Of a stretch of DNA of 64,000 bases, positions 1-7,329 are shown piece by piece (the first letter of the stretch is position 1; each line of letters starts with the position of its first letter). The translations under genes and the position numbers were made by a program. Source of the stretch: a virus. The stretch covers positions 38,431 through 102,430 of IMG/VR virus record IMGVR_UViG_3300000172_000001; one strand, 5' to 3'. The notes under the pieces were generated by a model that was not told the origin of the DNA, searched no databases, and saw only the letters and a list, made by a program, of their open reading frames with translations.

Positions 1-233
1 TCTACATTGACCAATTGACTCTCAATGTTGAGGCCCAGGTTCCAATTTTCGCCTTGAAGTTGGAATCCCAGATAGCCAAGATCGTTTGTTAGTGAATCGC
101 TATCGCTAACATTTAAAAAGGTTTCAAAATCCCCACTAATAGTGATATCCTGCGAAACAGTAGTATCAAATGTAGGGAACTGGGCCATTGTAAATGTAAA
201 CAGCGTTACACATAGCAAAAGTATCTTTTTCAT
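1..233 (-). CDS. Secreted or outer-membrane-type protein, 3' part outside window
   Basis: The first 77 codons of a gene that runs off the left edge. It opens with a Sec-type signal: MKK, a hydrophobic core LLLCVTLFTFT and a probable cleavage after MAQ. The mature start is rich in Asp, Ser, Thr and Gly with alternating hydrophobics (LGYLGFQLQGENWNLGLNIE), as in beta-strand outer-membrane or porin-like proteins. A GGAG-type ribosome site precedes the ATG. No family can be named from this fragment; export is well supported, the role is not. Confidence 0.6.
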   Translation of the reverse strand, partial: MKKILLLCVTLFTFTMAQFPTFDTTVSQDITISGDFETFLNVSDSDSLTNDLGYLGFQLQGENWNLGLNIESQLVNV

Positions 234-279
234 ATTTCTCCTTGTTTATTATTCTATTATCGTGACACATGTCACTGTA

Positions 280-360
280 CCTTCGGAGAGACTTGAACTC
301 TCAAGATCTTTCAACCAACGGTGTCTAAGACCGCCGTGTATACCATTTCCACCACGAAGG
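280..360 (-). tRNA. tRNA-Leu (UAG)
   Basis: Cloverleaf with anticodon loop CTTAGAC (anticodon UAG, reads CUA), a T-loop TTCAAGT and an extended variable region as expected for Leu. The first tRNA of the leftward cluster, six bases from the amber-decoding tRNA. Confidence 0.85.
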
Positions 361-365
361 CATTG

Positions 366-441
366 TGGCCGGGACAGGGCTCGAACCTGTAGCTGACAGG
401 GATTTAGAGTCCCCCGCTCTATCCAATTGAGCTACCCAGCC
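366..441 (-). tRNA. Amber-decoding suppressor tRNA (anticodon CUA)
   Basis: Canonical cloverleaf: acceptor GGCTGGG with CCCGGCC, D-stem GCTC/GAGC, anticodon stem GGGGA/TCCCT and loop CTCTAAA. U33 fixes the anticodon as CUA, which pairs with the UAG stop codon. The T-loop is TTCGAGC and N73 is A. The amino acid cannot be deduced; it is a class I tRNA, so Tyr, Leu and Ser are unlikely by bacterial rules. It matches the in-frame TAG in the metallophosphoesterase at 11535-12242. Suppressor tRNAs of this kind are known from recoded phages. Confidence 0.85.
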
Positions 442-446
442 ACTAT

Positions 447-743
447 TTATAAGGTTCTTAAGCTTTTAAATAATTTATTATTATTTTCAACTGCAATAGC
501 AGTTAGTTGCCCGTCTAAATCAGGCTCATAAAAAGAGGAATGACTAACATCCCGGGATGAAAGTTTGTATTGCCATTTTTCGAGCTCCTGTTCATCCCGA
601 ACTGCAAGATAAATGAGATAATCGTTATTCCATTCCTGTGTGTTGCCATTAAGTAAAATTTCTGCAACTGCATGCCCTCCTTGGACTGCTGCGTAAACTG
701 GATCTAAATCCTTTCTACATAATATAAATAAAAAAGGGGACAT
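447..743 (-). CDS. PTH2-like peptidyl-tRNA hydrolase family protein
   Basis: A 98-residue protein. The N-terminal RKDLDP then AAVQGGHAVAEIL resembles the PTH2 core (R-x-DL then AAQ-x-x-HA), and the C-terminal PDLDGQLTAIAV resembles the PTH2 strand before the final helix. Family members release peptides from stalled peptidyl-tRNA, which suits a locus full of tRNAs and recoded stops. It is slightly shorter than typical PTH2 (about 115 residues). The ATG follows an AGGAGGGG ribosome site. Family membership is inferred from motif pattern only. Confidence 0.5.
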   Translation of the reverse strand: MSPFLFILCRKDLDPVYAAVQGGHAVAEILLNGNTQEWNNDYLIYLAVRDEQELEKWQYKLSSRDVSHSSFYEPDLDGQLTAIAVENNNKLFKSLRTL

Positions 744-745
744 GA

Positions 746-1024
746 TTATGACCCCTCCTGAATTCTTTCGACGTATTCTTCTTTATATAATGTTATTCTA
801 GTTTCATTTGGGGGATTTTTGGTATGTCTCTCGATCTGCTCACGAGTGCGACCTCTAAGCTCACAGCGCGCAATATGCCTATGTCTAAACTCTGTAGACT
901 TTGTCTCAATATTACACTGTAATTGCCAATCTGATCCATTTCCTTTTCTTTCCTTTTTGAGATCTCTGATCCCCTTTCCTAAACTTTTTTGTTCTTCTTT
1001 AATTTCTAAAATTGTTTTGTTCAT
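746..1024 (-). CDS. Small basic protein of unknown function
   Basis: 92 residues, very rich in Lys, Arg and Glu (EIKEEQKSLGKGIRDLKKERK near the N-terminus), likely helical and nucleic-acid binding. The start is an ATG behind AAGGAGA. It lies two bases upstream of the PTH2-like gene and is the first gene after a TTATATT-type promoter motif at 1141, so the two probably form one transcript. I do not recognise a family. Confidence 0.6.
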   Translation of the reverse strand: MNKTILEIKEEQKSLGKGIRDLKKERKGNGSDWQLQCNIETKSTEFRHRHIARCELRGRTREQIERHTKNPPNETRITLYKEEYVERIQEGS

Positions 1025-1140
1025 GTCTTCTCCTTGAAGTTTGTTACTTAGTTACTTGTATTTTTATGTAATCTAAGTTTCAAGGAGGACCTCGCAAACA
1101 AATCTAGCTAAATTGCATTATGTAATTCTTCTTCATTTTT

Positions 1141-1153
1141 AAATATAACTATT
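1141..1153 (-). promoter_or_regulatory. Candidate promoter motif, TTATATT class
   Basis: Minus-strand AATAGTTATATTT, repeated almost exactly at 26437 and resembling plus-strand sites at 44105, 46188, 49364 and 61927. It sits in the 180-base non-coding gap upstream of the gene at 746-1024. Confidence 0.4.
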
Positions 1154-1205
1154 AGTTTTGGTTAAATCAATTGTTTTCTTTATCTTTCGCCACCGCCTTA
1201 ATATG

Positions 1206-1280
1206 TGGTCCAGGATGGAGTTGAACCATCAACCTCCCGGTTATCAGCCGGGTGCTCTAACCAATTGAGCTACCGGACCA
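1206..1280 (-). tRNA. tRNA-Ile (GAU)
   Basis: Clean cloverleaf: anticodon stem CCCGG/CCGGG, loop CTGATAA (GAU), D-loop with GG, T-loop TTCAACT, acceptor GGTCCGG paired with CTGGACC apart from one mismatch near its base. Confidence 0.9.
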
Positions 1281-1285
1281 GTTTA

Positions 1286-1660
1286 TTAAGATGCATTTAA
1301 TAATAAGTGTTGAACGTATCCAGCCTCTATAAAGTGATAAAGCGCTGCAAAAGCTGGTACTAAAAAAGCCACCCCTACAATATGTAAGATTATTATGTAT
1401 TTAGCTATTAAGATTATTGCTATTGCGGCAATAACTTTTAAACTAGCTGAAGTCAAACTTAACTGTTGACTATACTGTACCCCTGCGGTTTTATATGCGC
1501 TAATTGAGAGTAACCCTAACCCTGCAAATATAAAATTGCATACTATTATTTCCACAGAGGTAGTTAAGAGCCCTATTGCAAGAAAAATGCAATACCATAG
1601 AATCATAACGCTAAATCCGTTTTTTATTTGTATATTCCCTAATTGTATAAATGAGAACAT
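1286..1660 (-). CDS. Integral membrane protein, four predicted TM helices
   Basis: 124 residues, almost entirely hydrophobic. Four likely membrane helices lie near residues 17-36, 38-55, 75-93 and 94-112. No soluble domain and no recognised motif. It ends five bases from the tRNA-Ile gene. Function unknown; topology is the only safe statement. Confidence 0.6.
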   Translation of the reverse strand: MFSFIQLGNIQIKNGFSVMILWYCIFLAIGLLTTSVEIIVCNFIFAGLGLLSISAYKTAGVQYSQQLSLTSASLKVIAAIAIILIAKYIIILHIVGVAFLVPAFAALYHFIEAGYVQHLLLNAS

Positions 1661-1672
1661 ATTTTTCCTTTC

Positions 1673-2041
1673 TTATTTTTTATATTTTATCCATTCCGCA
1701 AGCCATATATCTGCTCGAGAATGTATTTTTGGCCAAATAAGTCCCCTAACTTGCACAGGGATTATTTTGAGCTTGTTGAGACGTGTTTTAAACTGCGCTT
1801 TTTTGAAGGCCTCCGCAGCTTCTTTCGTAGGCAATAAATGCCAACCTGAAGTATATACCGTAGCATGACTTCCATCCTTTATTGGTTTCTGATCAGACTT
1901 TAGCCATTTATTAGGCTCTAAGTGTCTAGATCGGTTTGTTCCATGGAATAGTGTGCGTACTCCGCCCTTATACTCTTCCACAATTCTATAATATATTGTC
2001 GTCGTTTTCAGTTGTCGAATATTAGGGCGATTGTCTTTCAT
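1673..2041 (-). CDS. Hypothetical phage protein
   Basis: 122 residues, basic. The middle reads LFHGTNRSRHLEPNKWL then DGSHATVYTSGWHLLPTKE, with conserved-looking His, Trp and Gly. The order HGT then Y-x-SGWH loosely recalls small phage proteins with ADP-ribosyltransferase-like first strands (FHGT), but the later motifs needed for that call are not evident. The stop is TAA and the ATG abuts the stop of the next gene upstream. Function unassigned. Confidence 0.5.
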   Translation of the reverse strand: MKDNRPNIRQLKTTTIYYRIVEEYKGGVRTLFHGTNRSRHLEPNKWLKSDQKPIKDGSHATVYTSGWHLLPTKEAAEAFKKAQFKTRLNKLKIIPVQVRGLIWPKIHSRADIWLAEWIKYKK

Positions 2042-2409
2042 TAATTATTTTTGATTGTTATCGTTATTTTTGTATCTTTGGGAATTAGTTCCTTTCCTGG
2101 GCACCATCTCGGACTTGGTATATCTCCAAAAGTAGTAAAGCAGTTTTCGCCTCCAATTTTTGGAAAAGTTGTTACCTTACAGCAATACTGCATGTACTGT
2201 ATTCCCTGCCCATTTGCAGTATATTCATGAGTATCTACCAAGTATTTACAACCGTTACAATACTGATCGTAGTTATCTATTTCCCAAATGGTAGCTAAGT
2301 CATATCCTTTACTTTCACAGGTAGGGCAAGGAATTGGCCACGGTACTAAACCTTTAGCGTCATATTTACCCTTACCCTCGCACGTTTTACAAACTATTTT
2401 TACTTTCAT
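2041..2409 (-). CDS. Cysteine-rich zinc-binding protein
   Basis: 122 residues with CKTCEGKGKYD and CPTCESKGYD, two CxxCxGxG-like units as in DnaJ-type zinc fingers, then further Cys at CNGC, CC and WCPG. Zinc binding is likely. The start overlaps the previous stop and the end overlaps the ATG of the SpoU gene by one base, so it sits in a translationally coupled run. No catalytic domain seen. Confidence 0.6.
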   Translation of the reverse strand: MKVKIVCKTCEGKGKYDAKGLVPWPIPCPTCESKGYDLATIWEIDNYDQYCNGCKYLVDTHEYTANGQGIQYMQYCCKVTTFPKIGGENCFTTFGDIPSPRWCPGKELIPKDTKITITIKNN

Positions 2410-2960
2410 TAGCAGTTACCTATAAATCCACGATCCTCTTGTAAAGAATCATAAATATCGGGAATTAACCCCTTTTTAAATCTTTGTTCTTTCCGATGAG
2501 CTAATACTACATTTACGGCTGCTGCTAAATTAGTACAGTGGGCCGTGGGTAGTACCACAAATCGATGACAATGTTGTAATGTTTTCCAATCCAGCCCACC
2601 ATCTTCTGGGCCGAATACATACACTGCGTTTTCAGGATGTTCAAAATCAAATAACATTTCAGATCCAGGCCTTAATTCTATTGCTACCGGAACTGTGTCT
2701 TCGCTAAAATTTTTCAATGTATGTTTTAACGTATCAACTCTATGCATAGATACTTCTTTGTATCCCTTCATACGTTCTTCCCTTGGAAGTCTATATTTTT
2801 CTGTCCATTCATCTGGATGCTGCACTCTATGTCCAGTCCAATAAACTTGCTCTGCTCCCCAACATGACGCTGCCCTAACTGTAGCTCCAACGTTAACTGC
2901 AAACTTTGGGTTTGTCAGCATTATTGCAGGAGATATACCTTTAATTCTTTTAGGCTTCAT
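2409..2960 (-). CDS. SpoU/TrmH-family RNA 2'-O-methyltransferase
   Basis: 183 residues. The three SPOUT motifs are present: motif 1 NPKFAVNVGATVRAA near residue 17, motif 2 VYVFGPEDGGL near residue 113, and motif 3 VVLPTAHCTNLAAAVNVVL near residue 135. This is the knotted SAM-binding fold that methylates ribose in tRNA or rRNA. The compact size without an extra RNA-binding domain resembles TrmL, which modifies position 34 of tRNA. Given the tRNA genes around it, a phage or host tRNA is the likely substrate; the exact position is inference. Confidence 0.8.
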   Translation of the reverse strand: MKPKRIKGISPAIMLTNPKFAVNVGATVRAASCWGAEQVYWTGHRVQHPDEWTEKYRLPREERMKGYKEVSMHRVDTLKHTLKNFSEDTVPVAIELRPGSEMLFDFEHPENAVYVFGPEDGGLDWKTLQHCHRFVVLPTAHCTNLAAAVNVVLAHRKEQRFKKGLIPDIYDSLQEDRGFIGNC

Positions 2961-3320
2961 TTATAGCTCCTTAAACTCTTCCACAAATTTTGCCCAGGTT
3001 CCTGCATGGTCTAATCTAATGGATATTACATTATCATTATATCCGCATTGTATATAAGTACTAGATATGGAATGTAGTGTATAAGCCACTGCCATACAAG
3101 GGCCCGTGATATCCATATTAGCATACGGAGTCCCATGTAATATGCTAATTATGTCAGGATCTATTATTTGGGCATACTTATTAACATCGCATGAGTCGCG
3201 GAGTCCTGCCTGTACTATAGCTCCTCGTATTAGTGTTAGGGCTTCTATCTGCCAAGTTTTTTCTGAATAGGTAGGGACTACTGGGTTAGTATAATCTTTA
3301 TATGTTTTAATTTGTATCAT
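2961..3320 (-). CDS. Hypothetical protein
   Basis: 119 residues with no recognised motif. The sequence is mixed helix and strand, with no membrane segment and a few scattered Cys. It starts with ATG after a loose ribosome site and ends adjacent to the SpoU gene. It is the first protein gene downstream of the large structured RNA region. Confidence 0.5.
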   Translation of the reverse strand: MIQIKTYKDYTNPVVPTYSEKTWQIEALTLIRGAIVQAGLRDSCDVNKYAQIIDPDIISILHGTPYANMDITGPCMAVAYTLHSISSTYIQCGYNDNVISIRLDHAGTWAKFVEEFKEL

Positions 3321-3360
3321 TTTATTTTTTGGTTAAGTTATCAGTTATAAACTAAATCGC

Positions 3361-4020
3361 CGAATAGAAGGGATCTTGGGGCTCTATTCGACGACTCTTC
3401 TCCAGTATTGCTACTGGGTAAAGGTGTTTCAAGTTGTTCAGGTCGCTCACCGAGGATCTCATGAATGTTTGGCGTTAGTTCGATCGGTGATCAACCCGAT
3501 AGCGTAGGCCCTCTCAACAGATCGCTGTGTGCGATACATCCTCTGTTCCAATCGTACATCCTCTGTGCCCTCAAGGCAACTTGAAAGTTTAATTAATGTA
3601 TATAAATAGTGTGCTGTTACGCCAAAGACAACTAGGAGGCACTCCTAGCTACAGCCCCCAATGCCTTTTCCCTGGAGGTAGATTTTATCCAACTGCTACG
3701 TCATGTTTAGAGCATGAGTTATCACTCTTTAAAAGATGGCTGCTTCTAAGCCTACTTCCTACTTATAATTTGGTCGCGAGTGTAGTTTATTACACTACAT
3801 TCCCTCTCTAACAAAGAGGTTCCTAGACTTAGACGAACTCGCGTTAATTGGTGGGGAAGTACAGGATCTTGCACCTGCGCTGATATGCATCAGCATATAT
3901 CCGGATAACTTCCCCTCTAGCAGTTAGGATAGGACTTAAACCTATATATGTTACTAATCGCCAGTGACTGTTCACGCCACCCGTTTTTCACATGTCTTAG
4001 TCTATTTGGACGACCTAACT
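3361..4020 (-). ncRNA. Large structured non-coding RNA candidate with 23S GTPase-centre-like segment
   Basis: About 650 bases without a credible protein gene. The GC content is higher than around it and there are many strong hairpins, including a terminal one pairing 3361-3368 with 3383-3390. On the minus strand, 3726-3760 closely matches the bacterial 23S rRNA GTPase-associated centre (helices 43/44); the core GGCUUAGAAGCAGCCAUC is identical to E. coli. A T-arm-like unit ATAGG, TTTAAGT, CCTAT lies near 3925-3941. Size, ornate folding and place beside tRNAs recall the phage-associated GOLLD and ROOL RNAs, but I cannot assign either. Limits are approximate. Confidence 0.55.
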
Positions 4021-4022
4021 AT

Positions 4023-4098
4023 TGGTTGCGGTGACAGGACTTTAACCTGTGTCCTCCCCCCTGCCTGGGGGGCGAGCTATTCTCTGCTCTACACCGCG
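4023..4098 (-). tRNA. tRNA-like gene, initiator-type acceptor, abnormal anticodon arm
   Basis: Folds as a tRNA with acceptor CGCGGTG/CACCGCA, leaving a C1-A72 mismatch as in initiator tRNA, followed by A and an encoded CCA. It resembles the adjacent fMet gene. However the anticodon arm is a CCCCCC/GGGGGG stem closing only AGGCA, position 33 is not U, the D-loop AGAGAATA lacks GG, and the T-loop TTAAAGT lacks C56. It is probably a diverged, non-decoding copy or the 5' domain of the adjacent structured RNA. Confidence 0.5.
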
Positions 4099-4156
4099 CC
4101 TATTAGGTTTATTGTACCTTATTAACTAATAGGATTATTGCCTTCCGACAATGAAT

Positions 4157-4234
4157 TGGTTGCGGGGGAGGGATTCGAACCCCCGACCTCAAGGTTATGA
4201 GCCTCGCAAGCTACCAGACTGCTATCACCCCGCG
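4157..4234 (-). tRNA. tRNA-fMet (CAU), initiator-like, CCA encoded
   Basis: Acceptor CGCGGGG/CCCCGCA has the C1-A72 mismatch typical of bacterial initiators, and the gene ends A-CCA. Anticodon loop CTCATAA. The three G-C pairs usual at the base of the initiator anticodon stem are not all present, so an elongator role is not fully excluded. Confidence 0.8.
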
Positions 4235-4303
4235 TTTGATTTTTAAATTGGTAGCTCTCAACCTCAGCTCATGAGGCCACGGTTTTGTGCACTGAGAGCC
4301 TTG

Positions 4304-4374
4304 TAGCGGGAGCGGGGATCGAACCCGCGTTGAAAGAGTTATGAGTCCTTTCCGGAAGCCAACATCCTTCCCGC
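4304..4374 (-). tRNA. tRNA with CAU anticodon (Met or Ile2)
   Basis: Acceptor GCGGGA/TCCCGC, T-loop TTCGATC, anticodon loop CTCATAA. It could be elongator Met or, with lysidine at C34, the AUA-reading Ile tRNA; sequence alone does not decide. The 31-39 pair is A-C. A stem-loop linker (about 4250-4300) separates it from the initiator. Confidence 0.75.
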
Positions 4375-4376
4375 GT

Positions 4377-4556
4377 CTATTTCTTTTCCGGAGCATTTTC
4401 CAATGGACAACCTTTTAAAAGACCTCTATTTTTAAAGTCCGCCTTTTCTCCAAATTGTAACGTCCATTTATCCGGTTCTGACAGTTTGCTGATTAGAGGG
4501 CATCCAGTCCATTTAGGGCATTGGGAACAACTTCCCACCCTTATCATTTTTTGCAT
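4377..4556 (-). CDS. Small cysteine-rich protein
   Basis: 59 residues starting MQKMIRVGSCSQCPKWTGCPL. Cys at CSQC, GC and GC suggest one metal site. This ATG is preferred over an upstream in-frame one because it follows AAAGGAGC at good spacing. It is followed immediately by a tRNA gene. Function unknown. Confidence 0.55.
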   Translation of the reverse strand: MQKMIRVGSCSQCPKWTGCPLISKLSEPDKWTLQFGEKADFKNRGLLKGCPLENAPEKK

Positions 4557-4605
4557 AACTGCTCCTTTATTTTGTATACTGGTTATATACTTAAGTATAG
4601 TGGTT

Positions 4606-4989
4606 TTAATTCTCAAAATCAAATAAGAATTCTACATTATCTACTTCAATTAATTCTTTTAGTCTATTACAAATGATTTTTTCCCAGATACCGTACTTAT
4701 TAGCCAACCCGCTTCCTAGTTTTGATATGAGGAATATGTTATCATGTTTGACTTGTATCATAGCTGTTAACATATCAAATTCGTTTTCAAAAACTGTTTT
4801 GTATTCTTCCGGATGGTAGTATGAGCTATCTTTATAATTAGGATACTTTTTTGTAATAAACCCAAGGACATTAGGGAGGTCTCTAAGCTCTGAAGCACCT
4901 TTTTTACCTTTTCGTAATAAATTATCTCCAAACACAAAAATGTGTGTGGGATTTTCTATTAGATATTCTTCTGTAATTATTCTTTCCAT
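4606..4989 (-). CDS. Macro-domain-like (DUF7831-type) protein
   Basis: 127 residues. The pattern FVFGDNLLRKGKKGASELR, then NVLGFITKKYP, then IFLISKLGSGLANKYG matches the small phage/bacterial family with a macro-like fold: strand-GDN-basic loop-R-x-x-PN-x-x-G-x-x-TK. Macro folds bind ADP-ribose or related nucleotides. It lies next to NadD, the Nudix hydrolase and NadE, which supports a role in NAD/ADP-ribose handling. Ligand and enzyme activity are inference. Confidence 0.5.
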   Translation of the reverse strand: MERIITEEYLIENPTHIFVFGDNLLRKGKKGASELRDLPNVLGFITKKYPNYKDSSYYHPEEYKTVFENEFDMLTAMIQVKHDNIFLISKLGSGLANKYGIWEKIICNRLKELIEVDNVEFLFDFEN

Positions 4990-4992
4990 AAT

Positions 4993-5529
4993 TTATTCTT
5001 TATATAGTTGATGTCCTATAATATAGCCAAAGATACTTCCGTCGAGTAATCTTCCAGCCAACTCATACTCAGCTTTACAAATGTGTTCTCTAACTTTACC
5101 GCTACTTGCGTGAGTATACTCTGAAATCTTTCCTAAATCAATCGACTCTATAGCTGCGCATTTTTTAATTTCATCAATATCCTGCCACTTATGAACTTCT
5201 AACCCAGTATCATCATCGCCTACATAAATTACAATATTCACATTATAATACATAATCTGTATATGATTAATTAAACTCATCATATACGTATGGTTATAAT
5301 GTAATATAAAGTTATTTGGGAAAGCTTTAGCACACATTGCTACTTTGTCGTTGTAATCGCTTTGAAGAGGTTGTTCTATTTTAAAGGGATTAAATGACGG
5401 GCAAATAAGTAATAAATCTGAACTAGGGTATTCGGAGTTATATATTTTATTATTTAAGTATTCAACAGCTGCCATATGTCCCAAGTGAGGAGGATCAAAT
5501 GACCCCCCGTATATGTGAATTGTTCTCAT
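4993..5529 (-). CDS. nadD: Nicotinate/nicotinamide mononucleotide adenylyltransferase, NadD-like
   Basis: 178 residues. The N-terminal YGGSFDPPHLGHMAA is the class I nucleotidyltransferase ATP site (GxFxPxHxGH), and a C-terminal SSGKVREHI corresponds to the ISSTxxR motif. The enzyme joins ATP and nicotinate mononucleotide to make deamido-NAD. Start and stop overlap neighbours by one base in the order Nudix, NadD. With NadE, PncB and PncA in the same region it completes the Preiss-Handler route. NaMN versus NMN preference cannot be read from sequence. Confidence 0.8.
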   Translation of the reverse strand: MRTIHIYGGSFDPPHLGHMAAVEYLNNKIYNSEYPSSDLLLICPSFNPFKIEQPLQSDYNDKVAMCAKAFPNNFILHYNHTYMMSLINHIQIMYYNVNIVIYVGDDDTGLEVHKWQDIDEIKKCAAIESIDLGKISEYTHASSGKVREHICKAEYELAGRLLDGSIFGYIIGHQLYKE

Positions 5530-6122
5530 TATTTCATCCTTATATATTCGTAATTTGGAGATTCCATAAAAGATAATCCTGCTGCAAATGACAGAAGTCT
5601 GCTTGAGATTTCTACTTTTTTTGCTTTTTCAGAGGCTATGAAACTAAGTAAATTATAACCATTAATTAAGATTATTTGGTCTATATCTTCAAAGTCTCCT
5701 AACGACTGTTGCTCTGGTAAGTAACTTCCTAAAGCTCCCATTACTAAATGAGTTGCTTCATCTGACATTCCTGCGGTATTGATGGCTGCAGGAAATACTC
5801 TACAAGCCCCGTCTACTTCATATCCAGTTTCCTCCAACAATTCTCTACGCATAGCGTCTTCTGGAGTTTCTCCCTCTTCTATCATACCTGCTGGAAATGA
5901 CCAAATGTAGTTATCTAACGCAGGTCTCCACTCCTTAATTAGTAAGAATCTTCCAGAGCGGTCATGAAATACTCCCGCTACAGACTTTTGGTTTCCAATT
6001 CTTCTAACTATTTCCCAATCAGTAGTTTCTCCAGCTTCATTTTCTAGATTTAATGTTTCAGCTATTACATGTTGGGGCTCTATTAAAGCGTCTGATACAA
6101 ATTTAATCTTAATTTTTGGCAT
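5529..6122 (-). CDS. Nudix hydrolase, ADP-ribose pyrophosphatase-like
   Basis: 197 residues. A complete Nudix box GMIEEGETPEDAMRRELLEE runs from about residue 79, preceded by WRPALDNYIWSFPAG, a feature of the ADP-ribose pyrophosphatase (NudF/YffH) branch. Likely substrate ADP-ribose or another NDP-sugar, giving AMP and ribose-5-phosphate. It lies between nadD and nadE with one-base overlaps on both sides, so it is part of the NAD cluster and could recycle ADP-ribose made by host NADases. Substrate is inference. Confidence 0.8.
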   Translation of the reverse strand: MPKIKIKFVSDALIEPQHVIAETLNLENEAGETTDWEIVRRIGNQKSVAGVFHDRSGRFLLIKEWRPALDNYIWSFPAGMIEEGETPEDAMRRELLEETGYEVDGACRVFPAAINTAGMSDEATHLVMGALGSYLPEQQSLGDFEDIDQIILINGYNLLSFIASEKAKKVEISSRLLSFAAGLSFMESPNYEYIRMK

Positions 6123-6913
6123 TAGGCTATGTCCCTTAAAAAGCTTGGAATATTATCGCGTTTATGACGGCTATTGTTTATCATACTTTCGATATTATTC
6201 ATAACTTCTACAGAAACCGGAGATGGTACATTTTCACAGTCCATAGTACTCCACCAAATCAAATAAGAATCTAGTTCTTGGTATGTAAATCCAAATTCTT
6301 GTTCATCAGTTTGTCCTTCCCATAATCCCGCAGAAGCTACCGCATTTGCATATTCGTTAGGTAGCTCTAATTCTCTAGCTATTTCTCTAACTTCAAATTT
6401 GTAAAACTCTAACAATGGTTCAAAATCTACTCCACCGTCTCCATATTTAGTAAAGTACCCTATTTCGTATTCAGACTTGTTAGTTGTTCCTATTACGAGG
6501 TTATTGGTACTATTTGCTAGCAGGTACAGTGCAGACATGCGGGCCCGGGCTTTCATATTCCCTTTTGTGAGGGTAGTTATTGCCTCTGTTTGGATATAAG
6601 TCATACCCTCTATCATGGCGTCTACAGAAGTGGTAATATCTATACAATTAAGGTTTAATTGGAGATGTTTTGCAAGAGCTAGTATATTATCAGCTCCATG
6701 AAATAAATTAGATATTGAGGGAATAACTGTTTCATGGTAAGGCAGCCACACCGCCATAACCTTCTCTGGCCCTAAAGCTCTTTGAGCTAAAGCCGCAATT
6801 ACTGCGGAGTCTACTCCTCCAGATAATCCTATGACTACCCCATCAGCACCTGCATCTTCTACTGTTCTTTTTATAAAATCTTGTAAGTCAATTATGTCTT
6901 GTCTAAGTTTCAT
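6122..6913 (-). CDS. nadE: NH3-dependent NAD synthetase
   Basis: 263 residues. The ATP pyrophosphatase loop GLSGGVDSAVIAA lies near residue 29, followed by GTTNKSEYEIGYFTKYGDGGVDFEPL near residue 142 and a C-terminal R-H-K-R region, all NadE hallmarks. No glutaminase domain, so ammonia is the nitrogen source. It converts deamido-NAD to NAD, the last step of the pathway. Start overlaps nothing; its end overlaps the Nudix ATG. Confidence 0.9.
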   Translation of the reverse strand: MKLRQDIIDLQDFIKRTVEDAGADGVVIGLSGGVDSAVIAALAQRALGPEKVMAVWLPYHETVIPSISNLFHGADNILALAKHLQLNLNCIDITTSVDAMIEGMTYIQTEAITTLTKGNMKARARMSALYLLANSTNNLVIGTTNKSEYEIGYFTKYGDGGVDFEPLLEFYKFEVREIARELELPNEYANAVASAGLWEGQTDEQEFGFTYQELDSYLIWWSTMDCENVPSPVSVEVMNNIESMINNSRHKRDNIPSFLRDIA

Positions 6914-6930
6914 CTGTTTTCCTTTTTAAA

Positions 6931-7329
6931 TTAAGCAAAGCAGTTGTTTAATATGGTAACCGCCCTGTGTATGTTGTTATCTATGTAAGCTATTCCTCCT
7001 GCAGCATTTACTAACTCTACAGTAGCTTTTAAACTTTTGAGCTGTCCTTTATCAAATCCATCAGGCCTAACGTGCAATATAGTTCGTTTGCCGTGGGTGT
7101 GTGCGCTATTTACAACTTCTGCTATGGAAAATACTCCTTGCATTTCTTTAGAAATAAGATAAAAATGTACATTACATTTATTGTCTTTTTCATCCATTTC
7201 TATTGCTTGGCACGCCTCTGTCCAGTCTTCCACATCTGGATTAAAGTAGTCTATAGTTAGTTGAGGAATTATTTGATTCCTCCAGGTTGTATGTGCGCAA
7301 GTGCCTCCTAAAAATACTCTGTTTATCAC
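6931..7329 (-). CDS. Nucleoside 2-deoxyribosyltransferase-like protein
   Basis: 132 residues beginning INRVFLGGTCAHTTWRNQII, matching the VFLGG-x-x-x-x-x-W-R start of the deoxyribosyltransferase-like fold; DVEDW then FYLISKEMQGVFSIAEVVNSAH supplies the acidic and ES-type active-site region. Relatives cleave or transfer N-glycosidic bonds of nucleosides, and the fold is shared with TIR and CMP hydrolases. The start is GTG, overlapping the TGA of the small gene upstream. Its place beside nadE suggests a nucleotide or NAD-linked role (inference). Confidence 0.6.
   Translation of the reverse strand: MINRVFLGGTCAHTTWRNQIIPQLTIDYFNPDVEDWTEACQAIEMDEKDNKCNVHFYLISKEMQGVFSIAEVVNSAHTHGKRTILHVRPDGFDKGQLKSLKATVELVNAAGGIAYIDNNIHRAVTILNNCFA

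Noticed and set aside
366-441. Gln identity of the amber tRNA from an apparent U1-A72 pair
   Set aside because: Correct folding places G1-C72 and A73, so the GlnRS argument fails.
3596-3811. 71-codon plus-strand frame within RNA A
   Set aside because: Covers the rRNA-like segment in antisense; no ribosome site and not protein-like.
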